Assembly: GCF_024519435.1 (NCBI RefSeq)
Contig: NZ_JALJRZ010000013.1
Location: 1-64,000 of the forward strand
DNA length: 64,000 nt
Direction: 5' to 3'
Source: Terrabacter sp. Ter38
GTDB lineage: Bacteria; Actinomycetota; Actinomycetes; Actinomycetales; Dermatophilaceae
Positions 27,770 through 36,942 of this stretch are shown in pieces. Both the position numbers and the translations under genes were made by a program. Under the pieces are notes generated by a model. The model saw only the letters and a program-made list of their open reading frames with translations, was not told the DNA's origin and searched no databases. Position 1 is the stretch's first letter, and every line of letters starts with the position of its first letter.

Positions 27770-28842
27770 GCGTGGTCGTCGCCTCGCGTCGCCGCCCCGT
27801 GGGACGCGACGATGTCGTCGTGGGTCGGGATGGGGAACTCGGCCGGGTAGTCGCCGTAGGCACGGGGGTCCTCGGACGGCTCGAGGTGACAGGTCAGCGC
27901 GATCTCGCCGAACTCGCGGTGGACGGCCTCCTCGACCTCCTCGACGAGGTCGTGCCCCTGCTGCACCGTCCACGCGCCGGGCACGAGCACGTGCACCTCG
28001 GCGAAGCGGTGGTGGCCCGAGACGCGGGTGCGCAGCGCGTGGAAGTGGACCTCGCGCGTCACGAACCGGGCGAGGATCTCGGCGATCGCGCTGTTGTCCG
28101 CCTTGGGCATCGAGATGTCCATGAGGCCCTCGGTGGACTCGCGGATGAGCTTCCAGCCCGTCCAGACGATGTTGACGCCGACGAGGAACGCGATGACGGG
28201 GTCGAGGCGTGCGATGCCGGTGAGGGCGACGAGGACGACACCGATGACGACCCCCGCGGACGTCCAGACGTCGGTCATGAGGTGCTTGCCGTCGGCCGTG
28301 AGCGTCATCGAGCGGTAGCGGCGACCGGCGCGCAGCAGCACCACGGCCACCGCGCCGTTGACCGCCGAGGCGACGACCGAGATGGCGAGACCGAGACCGA
28401 CGTTCTCGATCGGCTGCGGGTGCAGGAAGCGCTCGACCGCGGTGTACATGATGACGAGAGCCGCGACGAAGATCATCATCCCCTCGACGGCCGCCGAGAA
28501 GTACTCGGCCTTGGTGTGGCCGAAGTGGTGGTTCTTGTCGGCCGGCATCGCCGCGACCTTGAGCGCGATGAGCACGGCGACGGCGGCGACGAGGTTGACG
28601 ACCGACTCGGCCGCGTCGGACAGCAGGCCCACCGAGCCGGTGATGCGCCATGCGATCACCTTGAGGGTGATGGTGACGATCGCAGCCGCGATGGAGAGGT
28701 AGGCGAACCGGCTCAGGTCGCGGGTCTGGGGCGCGCGTCCGGACGGCGCGGGCGCTTGGGGCGGGTCCGACGTGGGACCGACGTTCGCTGACACGACCCC
28801 AGTGTCGCAAAGGGCACCGACGATCGGCGACGTGGCGCTCAT
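27766..28842 (-). CDS. Cation diffusion facilitator (CDF) metal exporter
   Basis: The 358-residue protein has the CDF six-helix membrane domain with metal-site motifs SVGLLSDAAESVVN and HLMTDVWTSAGVVIG, plus HHFGHTKAEYFSA. A C-terminal cytoplasmic ferredoxin-like domain with His-rich VHFHALRTRVSGHHRFAEVHV follows. It should export Zn2+, Fe2+ or similar divalent ions by proton antiport. The start is uncertain: the ATG used here and a GTG 48 bp downstream (VSANVGPTSD) both lack a good ribosome-binding site. It is followed by ogt in a 4-bp overlap. Confidence 0.9.
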   Translation of the reverse strand: MSATSPIVGALCDTGVVSANVGPTSDPPQAPAPSGRAPQTRDLSRFAYLSIAAAIVTITLKVIAWRITGSVGLLSDAAESVVNLVAAVAVLIALKVAAMPADKNHHFGHTKAEYFSAAVEGMMIFVAALVIMYTAVERFLHPQPIENVGLGLAISVVASAVNGAVAVVLLRAGRRYRSMTLTADGKHLMTDVWTSAGVVIGVVLVALTGIARLDPVIAFLVGVNIVWTGWKLIRESTEGLMDISMPKADNSAIAEILARFVTREVHFHALRTRVSGHHRFAEVHVLVPGAWTVQQGHDLVEEVEEAVHREFGEIALTCHLEPSEDPRAYGDYPAEFPIPTHDDIVASHGAATRGDDHA

Positions 28843-28929
28843 CCCTGGACGTCGGGCCGGGTCTGGTGGCGATCGACGGAGACCGGGTAGGGGGAGTGGT
28901 ATCCGACTGACGGCGAAAGGAGCCCTGAC

Positions 28930-29124
28930 ATGGGTACCGAAGACAAGGCCAAGAACATGGGTGAAGACCTGAAGGGCAAGGCCAAGGAAGCCACCGGAAA
29001 GGTCACCGACAACGAGCGACTCGAGGCCGAAGGCAAGACTGATCAGGCCTCGGCGGACCTCAAGCAGCGGGGCGAGCAGCTCAAGGACGCGGGCGAAGAC
29101 GTCAAGGACGCCTTCAACCGCTGA
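28930..29124 (+). CDS. CsbD-family stress protein
   Basis: The 64-residue, highly charged protein reads KAKNMGEDLKGKAKEATGKVTDNERLEAEGKTDQ, the CsbD motif. CsbD-like proteins are small, soluble, general-stress proteins (sigma-B regulated in Bacillus) of unknown mechanism. A strong ribosome-binding site (AAAGGAG) precedes the ATG. Upstream, GGTG-N16-GGGTAG resembles a weak SigB/SigF-type promoter, and a SigB/SigF-type sigma factor is encoded at 49.1 kb; this link is inference. A clear terminator follows. Confidence 0.9.
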   Translation: MGTEDKAKNMGEDLKGKAKEATGKVTDNERLEAEGKTDQASADLKQRGEQLKDAGEDVKDAFNR

Positions 29125-29138
29125 CCTTCCGGAGCGGG

Positions 29139-29168
29139 GTGGGCCGGTCCCGACGGGGACCGGCCCAC
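29139..29168 (+). terminator. Terminator after the CsbD gene
   Basis: Perfect 13-bp arms GTGGGCCGGTCCC and GGGACCGGCCCAC enclose a GACG loop, 15 bp after the stop codon. There is no T-run, as is usual in high-GC genomes. Confidence 0.8.
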
Positions 29169-29315
29169 TGCTCTGTCCGGCCGCGCCTGTCGACGAGGGC
29201 GTATGCCGTCCGGCCCGGTCGCGGGGGCCAGGGACCTTCGACCCCTTGTCAGCAGGGCGCCCGTCGGTGAGGCTCGTGGGGACGCACGATCGCCGACCCC
29301 TCGAGAGGCCCCGCC

Positions 29316-31727
29316 GTGACGACGACCCAGACCCAGACCCCGACGACTGCCACCGTGCCGGCCCCGACCGCCGACGAGATCGCCTCGATGGACGCGTGGT
29401 GGCGGGCCAGCAACTACCTGACGATCGGGCAGATCTACCTCAAGGACAACGCGCTGCTCCGTCGGCCCCTCGTGCCGGACGACATCAAGCCCCGGCTGCT
29501 CGGCCACTGGGGCACGAGCCCCGGGCTCTCCTTCGTCTACACCCACATGTCGCGGGTCATCCGGCACACCGGTCAGCAGACGATCTACCTCACCGGTCCC
29601 GGCCACGGTGGCCCCGCGCTCGTCGCGGCCGGCTACCTCGAGGGCACGTACTCGGAGATCTACCCGAAGGTGACGTGCGACGAGGACGGCGTGCGTCGCC
29701 TCTTCCGCCAGTTCTCGGCGCCCGGTGGCATCCCGAGCCACGTGTCCGTGACGACGCCCGGGTCGATCCACGAGGGTGGCGAGCTCGGCTATGTCCTCGT
29801 CCACGCGTTCGGTGCCGTCATGGACAACCCCGACCTGCTGGCGCTCGCCGTCGTCGGTGACGGGGAGGCCGAGACGGGGCCCCTCGAGGGCTCGTGGAAG
29901 GGCATCTCGTTCCTCAACCCGCGGCGCGACGGCGCGGTGCTGCCGGTCCTGCACCTCAACGGCTACAAGATCGCCGGGCCGACGGTGCTCGGACGCAAGG
30001 ACCCGGCGGAGGTGCGCAGCCTCCTCGAAGGGCACGGTTACGACGTGCTCGAGGTCGAGGGTGACGACCTCCCGGGCATGCACGAGCGCTTCGCGGAGAC
30101 GCTGGCGACGGCATACGGTCGGATCCGCGCCATCCAGCAGGAGGCACGGGCGGACGGCTGGACGATGGGGGAGCGGCCGCGGTGGCCGCTCATCGTGCTC
30201 CGCACGCCGAAGGGGTGGACCGGGCCGGCGGAGGTCGACGGCATCGCCGTCACCGGCTCGTGGCACTCCCACCAGGTGCCGCTCTCGGGTGTCAAGGACA
30301 ACCCAGAGCACCTCGCGGTCCTCGAGACGTGGCTGCGCTCCTACCGGCCCGAGGAGCTCTTCGAGAAGTCGGGAAGGCCGAACGATGTCGTGCTGCGAGC
30401 GAACCCGGAGGGCGACCTGCGAATGAGCGCCTCGCCGCACGCGAACGGTGGCGCGCTGACGACCGACCTCGACATGCCCGACTTCCGCGACTTCGCGCGG
30501 GACGTGCCGTCGCCCGCTGCAGCCCGGGAGGAGTCGACGCGCGCCCTCGGTGAGCTGATGCGCGAGCTCTACGTGCGCAACCCGACGACCTTCCGGCTCT
30601 TCAGCCCCGACGAGACCAACAGCAACCGGGTCGGCGCCGTCTTCGACGTGTCCGACCGGATGACGGCCGAGCGGGTGCTCGAGCAGGACGAGAAGCTCTC
30701 GCACGACGGGCGCGTCATGGAGGTGCTCTCGGAGCACTCGTGCCACGGCTGGCTCGAGGGCTACACGCTGACCGGCCGCCACGGCCTCTTCGCGACGTAC
30801 GAGGCGTTCGCGATGGTGAGCGCGTCGATGACGGTGCAGCACAGCAAGTGGCTGCAGGAGGCCAACAAGCTCGACTGGCGCGCGAAGGTGCCGAGCCTCA
30901 ACATCCTCCTGACGTCGACCGCGTGGCGCAACGACCACAACGGCTTCTCGCACCAGGGTCCCGGACTCATCCAGACGGTGCTCAACGCGCGCGGCGAGGT
31001 GTCCCGAATCTACCTCCCGCCGGACGCGAACTGCCTTCTCTCCGTGGCTGATCACTGCTTCCGGTCGAAGAACTACGTCAACCTCCTCGTCATCGACAAG
31101 CAGCCGCAGCCGCAGTGGCTGACCATGGACGAGGCCATCGCGCACTGTGCGGCCGGCGCCGGGATCTGGGACTGGGCCGGCACCGACGACGGCGACCGCG
31201 ACCCCGACGTCGTGCTCGCCTGCGCGGGCGACGTCGTGACCATGGAGGTCGTCGCCGCGGCCCAGATCCTCCGGGAGAAGCTGCCGCAGCTGCGGGTCCG
31301 GGTCGTCAACGTCGTCGACCTCATGACACTGCCCCGAGCCCGAAGCCACCCACACGGCATGGACGACGTGCGTTTCGGTGAGCTCTTCACCGACCACGTC
31401 GACGTCGTCTTCGCCTTCCACGGCTACCACGGCGCCATCCACCAGCTCGTCCACGGACGGCCCGACGCCGACCGCTTCCACGTGCGTGGCTTCAGCGAGG
31501 AGGGCACGACGACGACGCCGTTCGACATGGTCGTGCGCAACGGCGTCGACCGCTACTCACTCGTCGTGGACGCCATCAACAACGCCGGTCGGCAGGTGCG
31601 CGGGTCGAGCGAGGTCAAGGCCTGGTGCGAGGCTCAGCTCGCGAAGCACCACGCCTACATCGTCGAGCACCTCGAGGACATGCCCGAGGTGCGTGACTGG
31701 GTCATGACGACGGTCGTCGAGGACTGA
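29316..31727 (+). CDS. xfp: Phosphoketolase (xylulose-5-P/fructose-6-P)
   Basis: The 803-residue thiamine-diphosphate enzyme has the usual phosphoketolase length and sequence throughout: GPGHGGPALVAAGYLEGTYSEIYP, LAVVGDGEAETGPLEGSWKGISFLNPRRDG and HLNGYKIAGPTVLGR. The ThDP-binding GDGEAETG and the active-site His/Glu blocks (ETNSNR, HGWLEGYTLTGRHG, NDHNGFSHQGPG) are present. It splits xylulose-5-phosphate or fructose-6-phosphate with phosphate into acetyl-phosphate and glyceraldehyde-3-phosphate or erythrose-4-phosphate. A GTG start is used. It is monocistronic; no acetate kinase is adjacent. It could feed on pentose released by the GH120 enzyme, but the two are far apart. Confidence 0.95.
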   Translation: MTTTQTQTPTTATVPAPTADEIASMDAWWRASNYLTIGQIYLKDNALLRRPLVPDDIKPRLLGHWGTSPGLSFVYTHMSRVIRHTGQQTIYLTGPGHGGPALVAAGYLEGTYSEIYPKVTCDEDGVRRLFRQFSAPGGIPSHVSVTTPGSIHEGGELGYVLVHAFGAVMDNPDLLALAVVGDGEAETGPLEGSWKGISFLNPRRDGAVLPVLHLNGYKIAGPTVLGRKDPAEVRSLLEGHGYDVLEVEGDDLPGMHERFAETLATAYGRIRAIQQEARADGWTMGERPRWPLIVLRTPKGWTGPAEVDGIAVTGSWHSHQVPLSGVKDNPEHLAVLETWLRSYRPEELFEKSGRPNDVVLRANPEGDLRMSASPHANGGALTTDLDMPDFRDFARDVPSPAAAREESTRALGELMRELYVRNPTTFRLFSPDETNSNRVGAVFDVSDRMTAERVLEQDEKLSHDGRVMEVLSEHSCHGWLEGYTLTGRHGLFATYEAFAMVSASMTVQHSKWLQEANKLDWRAKVPSLNILLTSTAWRNDHNGFSHQGPGLIQTVLNARGEVSRIYLPPDANCLLSVADHCFRSKNYVNLLVIDKQPQPQWLTMDEAIAHCAAGAGIWDWAGTDDGDRDPDVVLACAGDVVTMEVVAAAQILREKLPQLRVRVVNVVDLMTLPRARSHPHGMDDVRFGELFTDHVDVVFAFHGYHGAIHQLVHGRPDADRFHVRGFSEEGTTTTPFDMVVRNGVDRYSLVVDAINNAGRQVRGSSEVKAWCEAQLAKHHAYIVEHLEDMPEVRDWVMTTVVED

Positions 31728-31790
31728 CCGCCCGCCCCGACGACAGCCGGCGTATGCCGTCGACCCGGCCGGATGGCATACGTGGTCTCG

Positions 31791-32588
31791 TCAGTCGCGC
31801 CGGGGCGCGATGACGACCTCGATGCCGTTGTCGCGGAAGGCTTGCAACGCAACGGGATCGGCGGACTCGTCGGTGACGAGGGTCCAGGAGCGTGGCATGA
31901 CGGCCCAGGCGTGGAAGGGCGACTGGCCGAGCTTGTCGGCGTGCGCGAGGACGTAGGTGTGCTCGGCCCGGCTCATCATCAGCTCCTTGAGCCGGGTCTG
32001 CTCGAGGTCGGCCTCGCAGATGCCGCGCTCGGCGTGCACGCTGTCGGCCCCCATGAACGCCCGGTCGAAGCTGAGGCGCTGGACGGCGGCCTCGGCGAGT
32101 GGCCCGACGAACGCCTGGCTCAGTGGCCGCAGCCGACCGCCCAGGGCGATGACGTCGATGCCGACGCTGTCGGCGAGGGTGCCCATGGCGCTGATGCCGG
32201 CCGTGACGACGGTCAGCTCGGTCAGCTCCGGCGTCTTGGTGATGGCGTCGGCGAGCGCGCCCATCGTCGACCCGGCATCGAGGAGCACCGTCTCGCCGGG
32301 CTCGATCTGGTCGGCGGCCCAGCGGGCGATGTCGCGCTTAGCGGCGTGCGCCTCGCCGAGACGCTGGCGCAGCGAGGCCTCGGGATGGTGGGCCAGGCTC
32401 ATGACCCCGCCGTAGGTCCGAGCCAGCTTGCCCTGGGCGGTCAGCTTGGCGAGGTCGCGCCGGATCGTCGACGCGGTGACGCCGAGCTGGTCGGAGAGCT
32501 CCTCCACGCTCGCGAGCCCACTCGTGGTGGCGAGGCGGACGATCTCGCCCCGACGCGTCTGTGCGGTGTGCTTCGCCACGCTGGGCAC
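31791..32588 (-). CDS. DeoR/GlpR-family transcriptional repressor
   Basis: The 265-residue protein has an N-terminal DeoR HTH (RRGEIVRLATTSGLASVEELSDQLGVTASTIRRDLAKLTAQGKLARTYGG) and a C-terminal sugar-phosphate-sensing DeoRC domain with LDAGSTMGALADAI. DeoR regulators sense phosphorylated sugar intermediates. It is the last gene of a leftward operon (DUF1537 kinase, PdxA-like, deoR), starting 1 bp after the pdxA stop. It probably represses both that operon and the divergent ABC-transporter operon through the palindrome at 35190-35208, with a phosphorylated sugar acid as inducer. The start is GTG; a second GTG 9 bp downstream is possible. Confidence 0.9.
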   Translation of the reverse strand: MPSVAKHTAQTRRGEIVRLATTSGLASVEELSDQLGVTASTIRRDLAKLTAQGKLARTYGGVMSLAHHPEASLRQRLGEAHAAKRDIARWAADQIEPGETVLLDAGSTMGALADAITKTPELTELTVVTAGISAMGTLADSVGIDVIALGGRLRPLSQAFVGPLAEAAVQRLSFDRAFMGADSVHAERGICEADLEQTRLKELMMSRAEHTYVLAHADKLGQSPFHAWAVMPRSWTLVTDESADPVALQAFRDNGIEVVIAPRRD

Positions 32589-32589
32589 C

Positions 32590-33597
32590 TTAGGCGTCCG
32601 CGGGCCGTGGCGCCATCTCCGCGCCGAGGCGCAGCGCCTCGATCATCGAGCGGTGGTCGGCGATGCCGGTGCCGGCGATGTCGAAGGCCGTGCCGTGGTC
32701 GACCGACGTGCGGATGACGGGCAGGCCGATCGTCACGTTGACGCCTGCCTCGAGGCCGAGCACCTTGACCGGCCCGTGGCCCTGGTCGTGGTACATCGCG
32801 ACGACGAGGTCGTAGTCGCCGCGACCGGCGAGGAAGAAGAGGGTGTCGGCCGGCAGGGCGCCGTGCACGTCGATGCCGTCGGCGCGGCAGACCTCCACGG
32901 CGGGGTCGATCTTCTCGGCCTCCTCGCCGTAGCCGAAGAGACCGTTCTCGCCGGCGTGCGGGTTGATGCCGCAGACGCCGATCTTCGGGGCCGGGTTGCC
33001 GGCGTCGACGAGGGCCTGGTGGCCGCGGCGGATGACGCGCTCGACGAGACCGGGCTCGATCCGGTTGACGGCGTCGATGAGGCCGATGTGGGTCGTCACG
33101 TGGATGACCTTGACCTTCTCGGTCGAGAGCATCATCGAGACCTCGGGCGTGCCGGTGAGGTGGGCGAGCAGCTCGGTGTGGCCGGGGAAGACGTGTCCGC
33201 CGGCATGCAACGCCTCCTTGTTGAGCGGAGCGGTGCAGATGGCCTGGACCTTGCCGGCCATCGCGAGCTCGGAGGCGACGCGGATGTAGTGGTAGGCGGC
33301 GTCGCCGGCGACGGCCGACAGCTGCCCGAAGGGGAGGTCCTCGGGCAGCAGCGCCAGGTCGATGACGTTGATGCGCCCGGGGATCTCGCTCGCCTCCTCG
33401 ACGTCGTCGACGGTGACGATGTCGACGGGGACGTCCGCGATGGCGGCGGCCTGCTTGAGCCGCAGGGCGTCACCGACGACGACGACGCGCGCCATCGTGG
33501 CCACGTGCGGGTCGGCCAGGGCCTTGACGATGATCTCCGGGCCGATGCCGGCGCCGTCTCCCATGGTCACGGCGATGCGGGGAAGGGCGACGCTCAT
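32590..33597 (-). CDS. PdxA-like 4-phosphate dehydrogenase (PdxA2 type)
   Basis: The 335-residue protein is in the 4-hydroxythreonine-4-phosphate dehydrogenase family: AVTMGDGAGIGPEIIVKAL, APLNKEALHAGGHVFPGHTELLA, GINPHAGENGLFG and YHDQGHGPVKVLG with the metal-binding His residues. Its pairing with a DUF1537 kinase (4-bp overlap) points to PdxA2, which oxidatively decarboxylates 4-phospho-D-threonate or -erythronate to dihydroxyacetone phosphate. A vitamin B6 role is less likely, since actinobacteria generally make B6 by PdxS/T. The first motif is GDGAGIGPE rather than the usual GDPAGIGPE. Confidence 0.88.
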   Translation of the reverse strand: MSVALPRIAVTMGDGAGIGPEIIVKALADPHVATMARVVVVGDALRLKQAAAIADVPVDIVTVDDVEEASEIPGRINVIDLALLPEDLPFGQLSAVAGDAAYHYIRVASELAMAGKVQAICTAPLNKEALHAGGHVFPGHTELLAHLTGTPEVSMMLSTEKVKVIHVTTHIGLIDAVNRIEPGLVERVIRRGHQALVDAGNPAPKIGVCGINPHAGENGLFGYGEEAEKIDPAVEVCRADGIDVHGALPADTLFFLAGRGDYDLVVAMYHDQGHGPVKVLGLEAGVNVTIGLPVIRTSVDHGTAFDIAGTGIADHRSMIEALRLGAEMAPRPADA

Positions 33598-35036
33598 GAG
33601 TTCTCCTCGGTGGTCGCGCCGGGGGTGGCGCGGGGTGCGGTGGTGGTCGATGAGGTGTGGCGGGACGAGGCCGGCGGCGGCACGGTGGTGGGCCCCAGCA
33701 GGTGCTCGACGACGCGGACGAGCGAGGTCGGGTCGCCGAAGCTGCCCGGGCGCGTGACGACGAGCCGGCCACCAGGGCGGCGGCTCACGACGGTGCCGGT
33801 CTCGACCTCGGCGACGACCTCGAGGTCGTGCACGTCGAGGCGGTCGAGGACGGCGCGGGCGGTCTCACCGCCGGAGAGGAACGCCGCGTCGAAGCGGTCG
33901 AGCACGGGCGAGACCGCGGCGGACAGGGCCTCCGTCAGGGCACGCGATCGGGTCAGGTCGGCGGGGGCATCGGGGTCGAGCGCCACCACGACGACACCCT
34001 CACGGGCGTGCTCGGCGAGCTGGACGCCTACGGCACCCGGGTCGGTCAGGAGGCGGTCGGGCTGCAGCAGGACCGTGTGCGCGGAGCGCGTGGTCGAGAG
34101 CCGCTCGAGCTGGGCCGGGAGTCCCGGCGCGCGCGAGCCGAGCACGAACAGCACGGATCGGACGGACCCGATGGGCTGGGCGAACCGCACCGCCCCCGCG
34201 GTTTCGGCGCCGCGGCCCTCAGATGGTGCGTTGTCGGTGGCCGGGCCCGCCGTTCGGGGGCCGCGGCGCTGGTCTGGCGGGAGGGCACGGACAGCGGCGT
34301 CGGCCAGGGCTCCGGACCCGACGAGGAGCGTGCGGCCGTCCTGCCCGGCGCTCGCGGCCACGGCGGCGGCGTGGACGACATCGAGGTCGGCGTCCGTCAC
34401 GGCGTCGCAGACCGGGACGAACCCGGTGCGGGCGGCCTCGTGGAGGGCCGCGGTGACCGCCTCGACGCCGCGCAGCACGGTGGTGTGCGGGACGAGCACC
34501 GTGGCCAACGGGTGCAGCGCCGCCGCCACCCGGTCCGGCGCCGGGGTCGGCTCGACGGCCCAGAGGGCGGTGTGGTGCAGCGGGGTGCCTCCGACGTGGA
34601 GCACGCCGTCGACGACGACGCGCTCGAGCGCGGGGTTGGCGACGGCGACGACCGGTGTGCGCTGCAGCTCTTCGGCGAGGGCGGCGACCTCCGCGGCGAC
34701 GTGACCGCGGAGCAGCGAGTCGACCTTCTTGACGACGACCGGTGCGGTCGTGACGAGGGCTGCGGCTGCGCGAACCGCGCGCACGGCCTCTGCGTGGGTC
34801 AGACGGCGCGAGTCGGTGTCGACGGTGAGGACGGCGAGCGGGTGCGCCGCGCCGCCGCTGCCGCCGCTGCCGCCCGAGCTGCTCGCGTCGGGCCGGTGGC
34901 CGGATGCTGGGGCGATGTCCGGCGGCGAGCTCGAGAGAACGACCGTGCTGCGCGAAACACGCACAAGAGCGTGAGAGGCGCACTCTGCGGCGCCGCTCAG
35001 GTCATCGGCGACGATGCCCAGGGCGAGTGCAGTCAC
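33594..35036 (-). CDS. Four-carbon acid sugar kinase (DUF1537 family)
   Basis: The 480-residue protein has both DUF1537 domains. The N-terminal substrate-binding domain shows GIVADDLSGAAECA and VVKKVDSLLRG, and the C-terminal nucleotide-binding domain shows LSGGETARAVLDRL and GSFGDPTSLVRVV. Family members phosphorylate D-threonate, D-erythronate or 3-oxo-tetronates at C4. A Ser/Gly-rich low-complexity stretch (SSSGGSGGSGG) interrupts the N-terminal domain, and the C-terminus has an unusual Thr/Ser tail. The GTG start has GAGGAGGAAACC upstream. It is the first gene of the operon with pdxA and deoR and divergent from the transporter operon. Confidence 0.88.
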   Translation of the reverse strand: MTALALGIVADDLSGAAECASHALVRVSRSTVVLSSSPPDIAPASGHRPDASSSGGSGGSGGAAHPLAVLTVDTDSRRLTHAEAVRAVRAAAALVTTAPVVVKKVDSLLRGHVAAEVAALAEELQRTPVVAVANPALERVVVDGVLHVGGTPLHHTALWAVEPTPAPDRVAAALHPLATVLVPHTTVLRGVEAVTAALHEAARTGFVPVCDAVTDADLDVVHAAAVAASAGQDGRTLLVGSGALADAAVRALPPDQRRGPRTAGPATDNAPSEGRGAETAGAVRFAQPIGSVRSVLFVLGSRAPGLPAQLERLSTTRSAHTVLLQPDRLLTDPGAVGVQLAEHAREGVVVVALDPDAPADLTRSRALTEALSAAVSPVLDRFDAAFLSGGETARAVLDRLDVHDLEVVAEVETGTVVSRRPGGRLVVTRPGSFGDPTSLVRVVEHLLGPTTVPPPASSRHTSSTTTAPRATPGATTEENS

Positions 35037-35189
35037 GGTTTCCTCCTCACGGTACTCGTTGCGCGTGTCATGCTGTGCGACAAGGAGATTGGCGACCCTG
35101 CCGATGGGGGAGAAGGGCGCCGTGGTGCTCTCCGGGAGTGCGCCGGACGGCATGCGATCAACCGTCCCTTCACAAAAAACGCTACAGGT

Positions 35190-35208
35190 ATTGCGCGAAT
35201 CGCGCAAT
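35190..35208. promoter_or_regulatory. 19-bp palindrome, probable DeoR operator
   Basis: ATTGCGCG and CGCGCAAT flank a 3-bp AAT centre. The site lies in the shared control region between the DUF1537 kinase and the ABC-transporter operon, just downstream of an AT-rich ACAAAAAACGCTACAG stretch that could hold a promoter. The deoR gene at the end of the kinase operon is the natural binding candidate. Confidence 0.7.
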
Positions 35209-35284
35209 GGTGCCAAGGTGGTTCAACCCGAGGGGCGCAGCGTGCGCCGCCGACGGGGAGGCCACCGCTCAACGAGGAGTCCCG

Positions 35285-36913
35285 ATGCCCCAGCAGCCCG
35301 CTCTGCTTCCCACGTCTGACCAGCCGACGCGGGAGGTCTCGCGTCGCTCGATCCTCAAGCTCGCCTCGCTGGCCGGCGCCGGAGCGCTCTTCGCTCCCGC
35401 GCTCGCCGCCTGCGCCGGGCCCAAGTCCGCCACCACCGCGAGCACTGCCGGGGCAGGGGCTGCGGGGGGCACGATGAGCATCGTGCTCAACCGCAACCTG
35501 GTCAGCCTCGACAACAAGCTGAACCAGTACGACGCGGCCGTCACCGTCCAGCGCGCCGTGCGCGAGGCCCTGACGAAGATCGGCGACAAGCTCACGCCCG
35601 AGCTCATGCTCGCCGAGTCGTTCGAGCAGACCAAGCCGACCGTGTGGACCGTCAAGCTGCGTGACGACATCCACTACTCCGACAAGTCGAAGGTCACGGT
35701 CGAGGACGTCGAGACGGCGCTCCGGCTCTACTTCGAGGTCAAGGCCGGCTACGTCGCCTCGCAGTTCCCCGAGCAGCCCACCTTCGCCAAGATCGACGAC
35801 CGGACCTTCACCCTGACGACGAAGAGCCCCGTCGTCTCGCTCAACTCGCTGATGTCCAACATCCTGATCACCCCCGCCAAGGACAACAAGGCGGAGGAGC
35901 TCGACTCCGGGCTCGGCACGGGACCCTTCACCGTCGCGAGCTCCGACTCCGGCACCGGCACCTACCGCTTGGTGCGCAACGACAACTACTGGGGCACCCC
36001 CGCCAAGCTCGAGACGGTCAACGTCAGCTACCAGGAGGAGGAGGGCGCGCGGGTCATCGCGATCACCTCGGGCCAGACCGACGTCATCGACACGATCACC
36101 CCCGAGTCCGCGACGTCCCTCAAGACCAACTCCGACATCGACGTCATCGAGACGCCCGGCACGCGCCTGATCCACCTCTTCTACAACTTCCGCAAGCCGG
36201 CCGGCAGCCCGCTCGCCAACCCGAAGGTGCGCGAGGCCCTCACCTACGCGATCGACCACGAGTCGCTCATCAAGGCGCTCATGAACGGCCAGGTCACCTC
36301 GGCCGAAGGCGTCGTCCCGACGACCCTCGCCGGGTTCGCCAAGACGGGTGAGTACACCTACGACGTGGCCAAGGCCAAGCAGATGCTCGCCGACAACGGC
36401 GGCTCCGGCCTCAAGGTGCGGATCATCTGGGAGGACTCCGAGTTCGCCGGTGCCTCGCGCGTGCTCGAGGCCGTCTCGCAGATGTTCGCCGCCGTCGGTG
36501 TCACCGCCGAGCTGAAGATGATCCCCAAGGGCGGCGAGATCAACGCCTGGCGTCGCGGTGAGGCCGGCGACTGGGACATCCTCGCCAACGGCTACGGCAA
36601 CCAGACGGGGCTCGCGCTGACGAACCTCCAGGGCCAGTACGGCGGCACGGCGGAGAAGGAGAAGACGCGCGACACCTACCACGGCTTCGTCGTCCCCGAG
36701 ATCACCGCGCTGCTCGACCAGGCCGCCGCCGAGTCCGACGAGGCCAAGCGCAACGACCTGCTCAAGCAGGCTCAGGACAAGATCTGGGCGGAGTGGCCGG
36801 CCGTGTGGGCCTGGACGCCGAACAACGTCCTCGCCAAGCGCAAGCGGGTGCAGAACCTCAACCTCCGGGCGACGAACTCCTACGACCTCGCCGCCGTGAC
36901 CGTCTCCGCCTGA
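35285..36913 (+). CDS. ABC transporter substrate-binding lipoprotein (family 5)
   Basis: The 542-residue protein starts with a Tat-type lipoprotein signal: SRRSILK followed by a hydrophobic stretch and the lipobox LAAC (Cys at about 43). The body is SBP family 5 (oligopeptide/nickel/sugar type): LAESFEQTKPTVWTVKLRDDIHYSDKSKVTVEDV and LANPKVREALTYAIDHESLIKALMNG. In this locus it probably binds an acidic sugar or oligosaccharide rather than a peptide; this is inferred from its neighbours. The ATG has GAGGAG 6 bp upstream. It is the first gene of the rightward operon and the likely target of DeoR control. Confidence 0.9.
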   Translation: MPQQPALLPTSDQPTREVSRRSILKLASLAGAGALFAPALAACAGPKSATTASTAGAGAAGGTMSIVLNRNLVSLDNKLNQYDAAVTVQRAVREALTKIGDKLTPELMLAESFEQTKPTVWTVKLRDDIHYSDKSKVTVEDVETALRLYFEVKAGYVASQFPEQPTFAKIDDRTFTLTTKSPVVSLNSLMSNILITPAKDNKAEELDSGLGTGPFTVASSDSGTGTYRLVRNDNYWGTPAKLETVNVSYQEEEGARVIAITSGQTDVIDTITPESATSLKTNSDIDVIETPGTRLIHLFYNFRKPAGSPLANPKVREALTYAIDHESLIKALMNGQVTSAEGVVPTTLAGFAKTGEYTYDVAKAKQMLADNGGSGLKVRIIWEDSEFAGASRVLEAVSQMFAAVGVTAELKMIPKGGEINAWRRGEAGDWDILANGYGNQTGLALTNLQGQYGGTAEKEKTRDTYHGFVVPEITALLDQAAAESDEAKRNDLLKQAQDKIWAEWPAVWAWTPNNVLAKRKRVQNLNLRATNSYDLAAVTVSA

Positions 36914-36942
36914 CTCACAGGCGACCAGACCAAGGTGATCCC

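Noticed and set aside
32590-33597. Vitamin B6 biosynthesis enzyme PdxA
   Set aside because: Operon partnership with a DUF1537 kinase and a DeoR regulator fits sugar-acid breakdown better.
32428-34704. Long plus-strand open frame
   Set aside because: Antisense shadow of deoR, the pdxA-like gene and the DUF1537 kinase, a common effect in high-GC DNA.
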